Assembly: GCA_003131315.1 (NCBI GenBank)
Contig: PKUV01000154.1
Location: forward strand, 67,582 to 131,581
Origin: Acidobacteriaceae bacterium
GTDB taxonomy: Bacteria; Acidobacteriota; Terriglobia; Terriglobales; Acidobacteriaceae
Direction of reading: 5' to 3'
Length of the DNA: 64,000 nucleotides
The notes beneath the pieces are model-generated. The model was not told the origin of the DNA and searched no databases. It saw only the letters and a list, made by a program, of their open reading frames with translations. Positions within the stretch are counted from its first letter, which is position 1, and every line of letters begins with the position of its first letter. The translations under genes and the position numbers were made by a program. Below, piece by piece: positions 1 through 8,800 of this stretch.

Positions 1-2415
1 GTGACGTTCACGCCGCTGACCCAGTACCCGGCCAGCACGCAGATGGGTATGTACATATACGGACTGACAGACGAGGCGGGCAATCCGGCCTATTGCTGCG
101 GATGGACGTTTACGACTACGACCACCGCGGACCACACCGCCCCGACGGTGACCATCACACCCACGAACGGCACCGCCAACGCCGGCCTGAACACGCAAGT
201 CGTGCTGACGTTCTCGAAGTCCATTAACCCGGCGACGATCACTGCCAGCAGCGTCAACCTGCTGAATGGCGACGTGCCGATCAACCCGGCCACCTCCATC
301 TCTCGCGACAACCGCACCGTCGTCCTTAACTACAACGGCGGAACGCTGCCCGCGGGCGCCACCCTCACCGTCACGGCTACACACCTGATTACCGACCTTT
401 CCGGGAACGCGCTGGCCGACACAACCAGCCAGTTCACCACCACGCCGGCGGTTCTGACCTCGGCGCCGACTGTGATCAGCATGCGTCCCGGCAACGGCGC
501 GACCAATGTTCCCACCAGCACGGTCATCACCCTGTTTACCAGCGCTCCCATGAATAGCAGCACGATCAGCGGAGCTCTGCACATTTCACAAAACGGAGTG
601 GTGATCTCAGGCACCACCAATGTAGGCAGCAACGGGCAGAGCATCGAATTCACGCCCAGCTCGGCCCTTAGCGCCGGCACGCCGATTGGGGTCTTCCTCG
701 ACTCGACGGCGCAGGACACTTACGGCAATTACCTGTCGTCCTTCTCCGGGTCGTTCACCACGGCAGGGTCTCCAACGAACACGGCGGCCGTCGTGCAGGC
801 GGTCAACCCGTTCCCGAGCGCCACCAATGTGCCGCTGAACACCATCATCCAGTTGGAGTACAACCAGCCACTGCTGGCCAGCACGATCAACAGCACGAAC
901 GTGGTGCTCTACCAGTACAGCACGGGAACCTACCTGACCCCGACGTTGTCGCTGGTGGGCGGCGGCCAGGTAATTAACATCGCTCCCACGAGCAACCTGG
1001 TTGCCGGATCGCAGTACTTCGCGTACGTCAGTTACGGCGGCAACGTGACCAACACCGACGGCGTGGCGGTGCAGGCCTACGAGTTGAACTTCACGGCGGG
1101 CACGACGACGGATACCGCCGCGCCCACCATTTCGTCGATCGCTCCTCCGGACACGGCCGCCAACATCGGGACCAACGCCGGCGTCAGCGTGAACTTCAAC
1201 AAGGCCATCAACCCGGTGTCGGTCACCGGCAGTTCCATCCAGTTGAGTGGGGGTTCGGTCACTGAGGTGCCGTCGAGCATCAGCTTCACGCCCGATTACA
1301 CCCGCACCATGATTATTCCGCAGGCTCCACTGCCCTCGAGCACGTCGATGACGATCGCCATCAGCGGCGTCACCAGCGAGGCTGGAGTGTCCGTCGCCAG
1401 CAAGACCACCCATTTCACCACCATGTTGGGCGCCGATTTCAGCGCACCCTACGTGATCAATGCCAGCGTGGCCAGCAGCCAGTACGTAGGCACGAACGCT
1501 GCCTTCGCTATGCAGTTCAACAAGCCGATGGATCCGGGCTCCGTCAATCCAGCGGGCGCACAGGACGGGTACCTCTACGACTACACCTTAGGCTACGTGG
1601 CTACCACCATCAGCTTCAGTGCGGATCTAACCACGGTCTTTCTGAAGCCAACGGCCAACCTCACGGCGAGCCATCAGTTCTACCTCTGCAGCTACTACAT
1701 GACGGACCTCTCGGGGAACCCGCAGAACAACTTCTGCGTGTACTTCTACTCGGGTACCGGGACCGACACGACCGGACCGGTCGTGCAGCAGGTCAGTCCG
1801 CCGAGCGGCTTCACGGGCGTGGGCATCAATGCGCCCGTGCAGATCCTGTTCAACGAGCCCATCTCCGGCGCTTCCATCGGAGGCGTGACGTTGAAGCAGG
1901 GCAGCTCGGTCATTCCAACCACCACCACGCTGTACGACGGCGACCAGGGCATCCAACTGCGGCCGTTGGTGCCGCTGGCCACCGGCACGGTGTACACCAT
2001 CAACGTGACGGGAGTCATAGACATTACCGGCAACACTCAGTCCAGCTTCCCGTCCCAGTCGTTCACCACGGGAACGGGAACGGATCTGACCACGGGCACG
2101 GTGGTGTCGACGAACCCGACGAACGGTCAGACGAACGTTCCGGTGGCCACCACGGTCCAAGTGGTGTTCAGCAAAGCGATGGATCCGGCCTCGTTCGACG
2201 TGAACAACAGCTTCACGCTGCGCGATGCCTCGAACAACGTGGTGCCCGCGACCCTCACCTTCTCCGCGGACTTCAAAACCGTCACGCTGCAACCCAAGTC
2301 GAACCTGACCGGAAGCGGCGCAACGTACTACATGGAGATCGGCTACCAGGCCTCCTTGTATGACATCGCTGGAAACGTGCTGAGCTACGGCTACATCTCG
2401 TTCACCACCCACTGA
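1..2415 (+). CDS. Repeat-rich Ig-like (SbsA-type) surface protein, 3' part
   Basis: The reading frame is open from the first base, so this is probably the C-terminal 804 residues of a longer secreted protein. It consists of about seven tandem Ig-like units of roughly 110 residues. Each starts with a stretch like TNPTNGQTNVPVATTVQVVF, contains a F-S/N-K/E-x-M/I-x-P motif and ends in a F-T-T-like strand followed by a Thr/Asp-rich linker. This matches the bacterial SbsA Ig-like family, which builds stalks of cell-surface or S-layer-like proteins. There is no catalytic domain, membrane anchor or sorting signal in the visible part; the protein ends directly after the last unit (ISFTTH). A strong hairpin follows the stop codon. 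Function is inferred as structural or adhesive; the missing N-terminus could hold an enzyme domain. Confidence 0.8.
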   Translation: MTFTPLTQYPASTQMGMYIYGLTDEAGNPAYCCGWTFTTTTTADHTAPTVTITPTNGTANAGLNTQVVLTFSKSINPATITASSVNLLNGDVPINPATSISRDNRTVVLNYNGGTLPAGATLTVTATHLITDLSGNALADTTSQFTTTPAVLTSAPTVISMRPGNGATNVPTSTVITLFTSAPMNSSTISGALHISQNGVVISGTTNVGSNGQSIEFTPSSALSAGTPIGVFLDSTAQDTYGNYLSSFSGSFTTAGSPTNTAAVVQAVNPFPSATNVPLNTIIQLEYNQPLLASTINSTNVVLYQYSTGTYLTPTLSLVGGGQVINIAPTSNLVAGSQYFAYVSYGGNVTNTDGVAVQAYELNFTAGTTTDTAAPTISSIAPPDTAANIGTNAGVSVNFNKAINPVSVTGSSIQLSGGSVTEVPSSISFTPDYTRTMIIPQAPLPSSTSMTIAISGVTSEAGVSVASKTTHFTTMLGADFSAPYVINASVASSQYVGTNAAFAMQFNKPMDPGSVNPAGAQDGYLYDYTLGYVATTISFSADLTTVFLKPTANLTASHQFYLCSYYMTDLSGNPQNNFCVYFYSGTGTDTTGPVVQQVSPPSGFTGVGINAPVQILFNEPISGASIGGVTLKQGSSVIPTTTTLYDGDQGIQLRPLVPLATGTVYTINVTGVIDITGNTQSSFPSQSFTTGTGTDLTTGTVVSTNPTNGQTNVPVATTVQVVFSKAMDPASFDVNNSFTLRDASNNVVPATLTFSADFKTVTLQPKSNLTGSGATYYMEIGYQASLYDIAGNVLSYGYISFTTH

Positions 2416-2461
2416 GGCCGCACGGGGACGTACGCGAGCTGTAACTGACCTGCAAGCTGGA

Positions 2462-2495
2462 GCGGGTTCCGGGATCGACAGATCCCGGAACCCGC
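2462..2495 (+). terminator. Perfect 15-bp hairpin after the Ig-like gene
   Basis: GCGGGTTCCGGGATC (2462-2476) pairs perfectly with 2481-2495 around a GACA loop. It lies 47 bases after the Ig-like stop codon and is followed only by GATTT, so it is a strong hairpin with a weak T tract. Probably a transcription terminator that insulates the tRNA-Sec gene. Confidence 0.6.
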
Positions 2496-2577
2496 GATTT
2501 GTCTATGAGCTCGGCCGTTCTGGCGAACGGCGTCCAGCACTCCGGTAACTTTTCGTAACATATTGATAGCAAATAGT

Positions 2578-2674
2578 GGAAGCGCATGCGGTCCGGTGAT
2601 CGTCCCGGTCTTCAAAACCGGCGGGCGGCATCTTCGATGTTGCCGGTGTGTTCGACTCACACACGCTTCCGCCA
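2578..2674 (+). tRNA. selC: tRNA-Sec (anticodon TCA)
   Basis: The anticodon loop CTTCAAA, closed by a CCGGT/ACCGG stem, gives anticodon TCA, which reads UGA as selenocysteine. The gene begins GGAAGCG and ends CGCTTCCGCCA, the same ends as E. coli selC, with CCA encoded. A long variable arm (about 2618-2645) and a GTGTG/CACAC T-stem with TTCGACT loop fit the unusual selenocysteine tRNA shape. The acceptor shows seven clear pairs; the eighth position is C opposite A. The 3' 24 bases are duplicated at 11792-11815, marking this tRNA as the attachment site of the element that follows. selA, selB and selD are not in the window. Confidence 0.93.
2651..2674 (+). repeat. Left attachment repeat (attL) in the tRNA-Sec 3' end
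   Basis: These 24 bases, covering the T-loop, the 3' acceptor strand and the CCA of tRNA-Sec, recur identically at 11792-11815. Bases on either side of the two copies do not match. This is the expected footprint of tyrosine-recombinase integration into a tRNA gene, and the integrase gene starts its 3' end only 12 bases away. Confidence 0.9.
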
Positions 2675-2685
2675 AAACAAAGGAC

Positions 2686-3819
2686 TTAACTAGCCGTGCG
2701 ATCTGTTCGCGATCCGTTAAGAGCTAACCCTGCCACCTTTGAGCTTGCGACGGCCATTTCATCGGTCACAACACCGCCGTAAACATTCATCGTTGTGCGA
2801 ATGTCCGCGTGCCGCATGAGCTTTTGTTGCACGGCTATCGGAGTTCCCACAGCGTCTAGCCATGAACGGTACGTATGCCTCATGCTGTGCGTGCTGACGT
2901 GCACGATTCCAGCGGCAGATGCGGCTTTCTGGTACGCATCGTTAACGCTGTCGGCTGACCAAGGCAGACGACCTAGCTGCGTTGGGGAAGCGAAAATCCA
3001 ATCCTCTCGCGCGAAGAACTGAGTCGTTTGCTTCCATAGCTTGAGCGTGTCGAGCATGGGTTGGCTGACGGTGATCGCCTCGTTTGAGGTTTCGGTTTTC
3101 ACGTCATCTATTCGCTGTCGAACGATACCGCGTTCTATGCCGAGTTTCCCTTCGAGCCAATCCACGTCCGACCACCGCAGTGCAAGGCACTCGCTGATTC
3201 GCAAACCGAAGCACACGCATACGAGGGCAATTGTGCGGAATGGTTCTCCAAGGTGAACGATGAACCGCTGAAACTCATCCACAGTCAAACTGCGTGGTTT
3301 GCTAGTTCGTTTCGACGCTCCTTTGATCGTGACCAGTTCCATCGGGTTTCGCTGAGTCGGCACGTCACCGCGCCACATGGCAAAATCCCACAGGATGCGA
3401 AGCAATCCGCGAACGGCTGCTCTACTCCGGGGTGTCAGTTCGAGAGATTTGAGCCACAATTCAGCAGGACGCGCCTGCACGCCTTTGATCTCAGAACCAC
3501 CCCACTTCGGGATAATGTGATTCTTCAGCCATGATTCATACGATCTTCGCGTGCTGTAGCGTTGCGGCATCTTCTCTGCTCTGTATTGTTCGACCAGCGT
3601 GCCCACTGTAATTACTCCCACGGTGCTCAAGTTCGGTTCCGGCAGTGAGTCTTGGAAAGATTGCGCTACTCGCCAAGCTGCCCCCTTAGTTAGACATTCT
3701 GCCAAGGTGGCGATTTGTTTCGAGCGGCGTTTTCCTTCTTCCCACCACAGGAAATTCCAAGTTTTCCTTCTTTTATCAAAGACCACACTACCCGTTTTGT
3801 GCCGTGCTGCCCTTTTCAT
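2686..3819 (-). CDS. Tyrosine-type site-specific integrase
   Basis: A 377-residue phage-type integrase. An N-terminal Arm-binding-like region with aromatic W-x-F-L-W-W motif (about residues 17-25) is followed by a SAM-like core-binding domain and the catalytic domain. Catalytic residues are visible: R in GLRISECLALRW, H-x-x-R in STHSMRHTYRSWL, and the nucleophile Tyr in TTMNVYGG near the C-terminus. The start chosen is the ATG at 3819 because it overlaps the stop of the upstream HTH gene as ATGA and begins MKRAARHK; the open frame runs further upstream but only antisense to that gene. It lies next to attL in tRNA-Sec and should catalyse integration and excision of the island. Confidence 0.93.
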   Translation of the reverse strand: MKRAARHKTGSVVFDKRRKTWNFLWWEEGKRRSKQIATLAECLTKGAAWRVAQSFQDSLPEPNLSTVGVITVGTLVEQYRAEKMPQRYSTRRSYESWLKNHIIPKWGGSEIKGVQARPAELWLKSLELTPRSRAAVRGLLRILWDFAMWRGDVPTQRNPMELVTIKGASKRTSKPRSLTVDEFQRFIVHLGEPFRTIALVCVCFGLRISECLALRWSDVDWLEGKLGIERGIVRQRIDDVKTETSNEAITVSQPMLDTLKLWKQTTQFFAREDWIFASPTQLGRLPWSADSVNDAYQKAASAAGIVHVSTHSMRHTYRSWLDAVGTPIAVQQKLMRHADIRTTMNVYGGVVTDEMAVASSKVAGLALNGSRTDRTAS

Positions 3820-4058
3820 TGACCCATCCTTTCCGCAGGGCGCACGGATGGCGGAATGGATGGTAGCACGGAGGATTCCAGAAGGGCAGCATCTAAGTCC
3901 AGTTGACGGAACCGCCACACTCGGCGCTTTGTGCCCGAGAGTGCAAAGGCTTTCATTTTGCCTTGCCTTACCCAGAGCAACAATGTACGAGGTTTGATCT
4001 TCAGGTAGTTCGCTGCCTCCGTTACCGTTAGCCATTCCGATTGAATGATTGTCTTCAT
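3816..4058 (-). CDS. HTH (excisionase/MerR-like) DNA-binding protein
   Basis: 80 residues. Residues 9-55 (LTVTEAANYLKIKPRTLLLW and the following basic stretch) form a winged helix-turn-helix of the helix_turn_helix_17/excisionase family, typical of recombination directionality factors encoded beside tyrosine integrases. Its stop overlaps the integrase start as ATGA, so the two are probably translated together. The likely role is binding att DNA to control direction of recombination; repression of the integrase operon is an alternative. Confidence 0.8.
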   Translation of the reverse strand: MKTIIQSEWLTVTEAANYLKIKPRTLLLWVRQGKMKAFALSGTKRRVWRFRQLDLDAALLESSVLPSIPPSVRPAERMGQ

Positions 4059-4073
4059 TGCGTGATGTCGGTC

Positions 4074-4232
4074 TTATGCGTTCATTCCGTGTTGCCAAAA
4101 TTGATCTTGTTGGGAATCACTGTCCTGCCTGTTATCAAGACCGTTCTTGTCTTCACTTAGGGCAAGGAGCAGAAAAAGGCCTGCCGCTACTCCAAACACG
4201 ACTAGAATTGCTCCTATAACCGTGATTCTCAT
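4074..4232 (-). CDS. 52-aa single-pass membrane protein
   Basis: A small gene reading MRITVIGAILVVFGVAAGLF at its N-terminus, followed by LLLALSEDK and a polar Asp/Gln-rich tail. Residues 4-25 form one hydrophobic membrane segment; the 27-residue tail contains no cysteines. Its ATG overlaps the stop of the zinc-ribbon gene as ATGA, and its stop lies 15 bases before the HTH gene, so it sits inside a four-gene integrase operon. The tight coupling is the main evidence that it is real. No family is recognised. Roles such as membrane anchoring of the element's machinery or a small toxin-like peptide are speculation. Confidence 0.6.
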   Translation of the reverse strand: MRITVIGAILVVFGVAAGLFLLLALSEDKNGLDNRQDSDSQQDQFWQHGMNA

Positions 4233-4594
4233 TGTGTCTGCTCCCACGGGACAATTGCGTCGCAGTTCTTCTTCGGACAGCGAAAGCCTTTCAAGCCGCC
4301 GTCGAATACGCTTGTCTTAATGAGCTTCGGTTCGGCCCAAAACTCGTGGCCGCACTGAGGGCACGCGAGGCGATAAAGGCGTTCCATTTCTCGCAGCCGG
4401 GTAAGCAGGCCCTCGTTGTTGGTGTGTTGGAGCAGGCGGCGGAATTCCTCAATTCCCGCAGGCCCTCGCACGAACACTTGCACGCCGCAGGGGTCGCAAA
4501 TCAGATAGGGTTTGTCCTTTTTTGTAATCCTAACTTCCCGCGCCTGCGTACATACGGGACAAGGAAACATCGGCTTGCCGTTGACAGCTACCAT
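4229..4594 (-). CDS. Double zinc-ribbon protein of the integrase operon
   Basis: 121 residues with two Cys4-type zinc ribbons: CPVC...CDPC (about residues 12-36) and CPQC...CPKKNC (about 78-110). Between them is a helical stretch with LLTRLREMERLYRL, which may be a coiled coil. It is the first gene of the operon on the minus strand and overlaps the 52-aa membrane gene by ATGA. Zinc ribbons of this form bind nucleic acid or proteins; no specific family is recognised. It starts opposite the plus-strand gene at 4798, so the operon promoter lies between 4594 and 4798. Confidence 0.75.
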   Translation of the reverse strand: MVAVNGKPMFPCPVCTQAREVRITKKDKPYLICDPCGVQVFVRGPAGIEEFRRLLQHTNNEGLLTRLREMERLYRLACPQCGHEFWAEPKLIKTSVFDGGLKGFRCPKKNCDAIVPWEQTQ

Positions 4595-4797
4595 CGACCT
4601 AACACCTCCGCAATAACCTTCCGCATGACGCAGAAAGTCCGTGTCCGGCTCCCACTATAAGGGCATTTTTCGGTTCCATCTTGAATCAGCCTGACGCGAA
4701 CAGCGCACATGGATTGTCACGCTCCGTTGAATTGGGGAGCTTTTGCCGGAAATCTTCCGTAAAATTAAGGTCGGTTTTTCGAATAGCTTCCGCAAAA

Positions 4798-5340
4798 ATG
4801 CAAAAGCGCAACAGAAGCACAAAAAAACTTGCAATTCCTCTTGACAGGTTTTCCCGGAAACGGGGCAGAGGACGCCCGCCAAGAGTGCGCGCTACCGAGA
4901 TTCGAGGCCGTGCGGATAACTACCGATTCATTTTTGGGCAGGTCTGGGACCGTCTCTGGCCTAGACTATCGCTGGCGATGACGGATCAAGAAGTGATCGA
5001 TGCGTTCTTGGAGGGTGCGAGCCCCTACGCCCAAGAGTTTGTACCCGCTTTGGCAAGCCTAATCTCTCGTGTGCTACGCGAGCCAAAGTTTCCAAAACGA
5101 CCGGAAGCGCAGATCAACTTCTTGGCAGATTCTTTAGCTGGGCTCGGCTATGTCGCTCCGCGCAGTTCCCGCGATATTTGCCAAAAAGAAAGAGCGCGTG
5201 AGAAGCGCACCCACCACATTATCCGGTTTGAAGTTTATGTCGAATGTTCCTGCGGATTCAAAGGGCGATCCCGCAATCACACTTGTCCGCATTGCGGAGC
5301 GAAAATCGATTTCGGTTTTCTTGATTTGAGGTCCCTTTGA
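4798..5340 (+). CDS. Basic protein with AT-hook-like motif and C-terminal zinc ribbon
   Basis: 180 residues from the ATG at 4798; an upstream ATG at 4681 in the same frame is possible but adds a segment with no recognisable features that overlaps the divergent promoter region. The N-terminus is strongly basic and includes RKRGRGRPPRVRA, an AT-hook-like R-G-R-P core at about residues 20-32. The middle is helical. The C-terminus holds a zinc ribbon CSC...CPHC (about residues 152-171). The architecture suggests DNA binding. It is carried inside the tRNA-Sec element and divergently transcribed from the zinc-ribbon/integrase operon, so it could regulate that operon. No named family is recognised. 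Confidence 0.65.
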   Translation: MQKRNRSTKKLAIPLDRFSRKRGRGRPPRVRATEIRGRADNYRFIFGQVWDRLWPRLSLAMTDQEVIDAFLEGASPYAQEFVPALASLISRVLREPKFPKRPEAQINFLADSLAGLGYVAPRSSRDICQKERAREKRTHHIIRFEVYVECSCGFKGRSRNHTCPHCGAKIDFGFLDLRSL

Positions 5341-5884
5341 ATTGAAGAATCGTAAAATTGCCCTTTATTGACGACTGCGTAACGTACGTGCGTAACGTTA
5401 GGGAAGAGCCCTTCTCGACGGCCTTGGGGTGTTTTTGCGTTTGACAACCTGATTGGGCCCACCAGCGATCATCTCATTTGGCAGGTGAAACGGGCTTGGC
5501 ATTCTAGGGGTGCCAATTCAGAAGGTCATTCGCTTGAGGGGGATAGCTATATAGAAGGGAAACCTGCTACACCGGGGCGAACCATGATCACAGCACTCTT
5601 CGGTGTGATCCTGCATACGTTCGGGTACGACATCGGGTACGTTTGCGGTTGACATCCACAGCGTCAGCAACTACAGTCACGCGTAATCAGCGATTCGGGA
5701 TTCGCCGGGGGGGCGACGGATTCTCAGCTCCGTCAGTGATCCTAATAGCTGCTTCCCTTGAAGTGTGAATGGGTTGCGCCAGCGAGTTGTTGGCGGCAGC
5801 CCGAGTGCGGACAAGTAGTCGCATGGGTAACCCCAGCGCAAGCCGGTGGGAACCAGTCTGTTCATTTCGTCAGGAGGATGCTAA
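5341..5884. other. Non-coding gap upstream of the RHS gene
   Basis: No convincing gene or RNA was found here. It ends with a strong ribosome-binding site AGGAGG (5872-5877), 7 bases before the RHS start. It probably holds the RHS promoter; no confident -35/-10 pair was picked. Confidence 0.4.
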
Positions 5885-8800
5885 ATGCCCTGTCTCATAG
5901 CTTTTTCGTCCCCGCCAAACTCTTCTCGGACCCTCGGCTTGATCTACCGCTATGCCGCGGCACTGTTGCTGCTCGGCTCTACGGTCCTCTGGGGACAAGC
6001 TGGCAGACCAGCGGACATACCGATGGATGACCACGCTTTCGACTCCGTAAACCTTCTAAACCTTAACGTGCTCGTCCATGCCCCGGTGTTCAGGAAGGCG
6101 GGGCCTGTGCCCGTCTCTATCGACTGGTCGGCGAACTCATATTGTACTGGCACGACAGGAACGTGGCAGTGTGGCGCACAATCGCCGACGGTAGCAAACT
6201 TCGGAGCCATCGCTGCTAATAGATTCATGGGCGGCCCAACAAACGTTGGTTGGGCTACCGCTTACCCTTTGGTTGTCAATGTTAGTCAGTGCCCAGATAA
6301 GACCTCTCACTATGTATACAACTCGTGGGTACTAAGAGAAGCCAACGGCACTCTGCACGCGCTCCCACCCAATGACTGGTCTGCCGCTGGTGGAGACGAC
6401 ACGTGTTTAAACCAAGGGTTTACAGACAAGACGATTGACGGATCTGGTTTTACGGTCACTGTAGGCATGGGTATCGGCGCTGTTGGGCCTATTATCAGTG
6501 CAGGCGGAACAAGGATTAATCAAGCGTATCCCTCTGCTACGTTCATTACCAATGCCACTGGAAATAGCGTGTCTATAAACAGCACGCAGTACATCGACAC
6601 GCTGGGGGTTGTTGCGGCAACGGCTTCACCTAACGTGAACGCTCCAACGTCTGTTTCATGGACTGATGTCAATGGCGGGAGTCCGCATGTGACTGTTAAC
6701 ACCAGCAACGTTAAGTTCCAAACTAACTTCGGCTGCACTGGCTTCGGCGGTCCAGTGATTGCCGAAGTGCCAGCCGGGAGTTTAGCCCCGCAGTTCAGCG
6801 GGCTGAGTTACCCTGATGGGTCGAGCCTCAGTGTGACGTATGAGGACACTTATGGGATGACCGGGTACGTGACAGGCCGGATCAAGACGCTGACGATCCC
6901 AACCGGGGGTCAGGTGACGTACACATATGGCGGCGTGAACTGCTTTAACGGGTCGTTCGACACTTTGAGCAGGGTGACGAGCGATGGGACGACGAGCTAC
7001 TCAGTGACGCCCGCTGGGACAGGCTACGGCGCCACCACGACGGTGACGGACCCGGGCGGGAACAAGAGCGTGTACCAGTTCTCCAAGCCGTCAACGAATG
7101 GATATGTCGTGCTGACGATGATGCAGGTGTACAAGGGGACCAGTACGCTTCTAAAGCAAGTCAACTATTGCTACAACAGTGATACCACGCACTGTACGGC
7201 CAGCACGTCACCGTATGCGATCGTGTCGTTTCCGATCACCCAGGAGACTGTCTACACCACGCCGAATGGATCGTCAATGACGCGGGAAAGTGCCTACACG
7301 TTCGATTTCTACGGCAACAAGCTGACGGATGCCGAGTACGACTTTGGAGCTGGGAGCCCGACCAGCACGACAACGATTGCGTATGGGAGCTGGAACGGGT
7401 CGAACTGCATTGCAGTATCCTCGACGATCCAAAACAAGCCCTGCACGACAATCACGACGATGGGGGCGAACAATGTCGCGCAGTCTCGGTTCACTTACGA
7501 CGGGAACGGGAACCTGACTAAGACCTACAAGTGGAACGGCTCGGCTTGGCTGAGTAACACGACGGCAAACACTTATAACACGAACGGGACTATCTCCTCT
7601 TTCTACGACCTTGCCAATAATCCCGCCACCTACGCTTATAACGGTACGGGAGGGTGCAATGGCCTGTTCCCGACTTCCGTCACGTCCGGCGGACTGACAA
7701 CCTACGACACCTGGGACTGCACCGGGGGAGTCATCAAGACGCGGAAGGACGCAAACGGGAACACGACGACGTACGGATATGCGAACATCTCGGGGACTGC
7801 GGAGCCGTTCTGGCGGGTCAGCTCGGTGACTGATCCGTTGAGTAATGAGGCGTGGCAGACCTACACGGCGAACAGTCAGACCGGGCTACTGACGTTCAAC
7901 TCGTCGTTGTCAGTAGCGAATCCGACTGGGCTGGTTGACAGCTACGGCTTTGCAGTTCGGAATCAGGTAAGGGAAGGACCAAGCGCGAGCAATTATGACA
8001 CAGTGTCGAGTGCCTATGGCTGGTCTGGGAATTATCGCCAGATGCAGAGCACGATGCCATGCGCGGTGGCCAGCGGCTCGGATTGCTCGTTCTCTTCGGG
8101 CGTGACGACCAAGTTGCTCGACCCGCTCGGTCGCCCTTACACGATGACGGATGGCGGGGGAGGCGTCGATACCTTCACCTACGCGCAGAATGACGTACTG
8201 AGCGTGCTCGGACCGGCACCGTCGTTTGACGGCGAGAATACGAAGGGAAGCCAGAACGAGTTTGATGGTCTGGGGCGAATCAAGTCGAAGTGTGACATTC
8301 TGTCGAGCGGTGGGACAAATTGCGGGCAGGCGAGTGGCTCGTACTCGGGCGTGCTGACGAGTTACTTGTATTCGTCAGCATCTGGGAGCCAGACGACTAC
8401 GGCGACCAGGGGATCGCAGGTAAGAACAAAAGTGTTCGATGCTCTCGGGCGCGTAACAGCGGTGACGATTCCGGAGGGTGGTACAACACATTACTACTAC
8501 GATTCTTCCTACGGCTCGTGCCCGTCAGGATACACGGGAGCGACCGGGCAGTTGGAGGCCGCAGTCGATCCGAATGGGAACGTTCTGTGCTACAAGTACG
8601 ACTCGCTGAATCGGGTGACGGGAGTGAATGCGAACGGGACGGCCTGCCGGTTGTTTTATTACGATAACTCAACTGGGTTCAGCGGAACCATCCCGGCTGG
8701 CATCACTATCAGCAACAAATACGGAAAAATGGTCGAGGCCGCGACAAGTAACTGCTCGACTACGCTCATAACGGATGAATGGTTCAGCTACGACGCGAAT

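Noticed and set aside
5581-5652. 22-residue frame before the RHS gene
   Set aside because: No RBS, no conserved features and common by chance.
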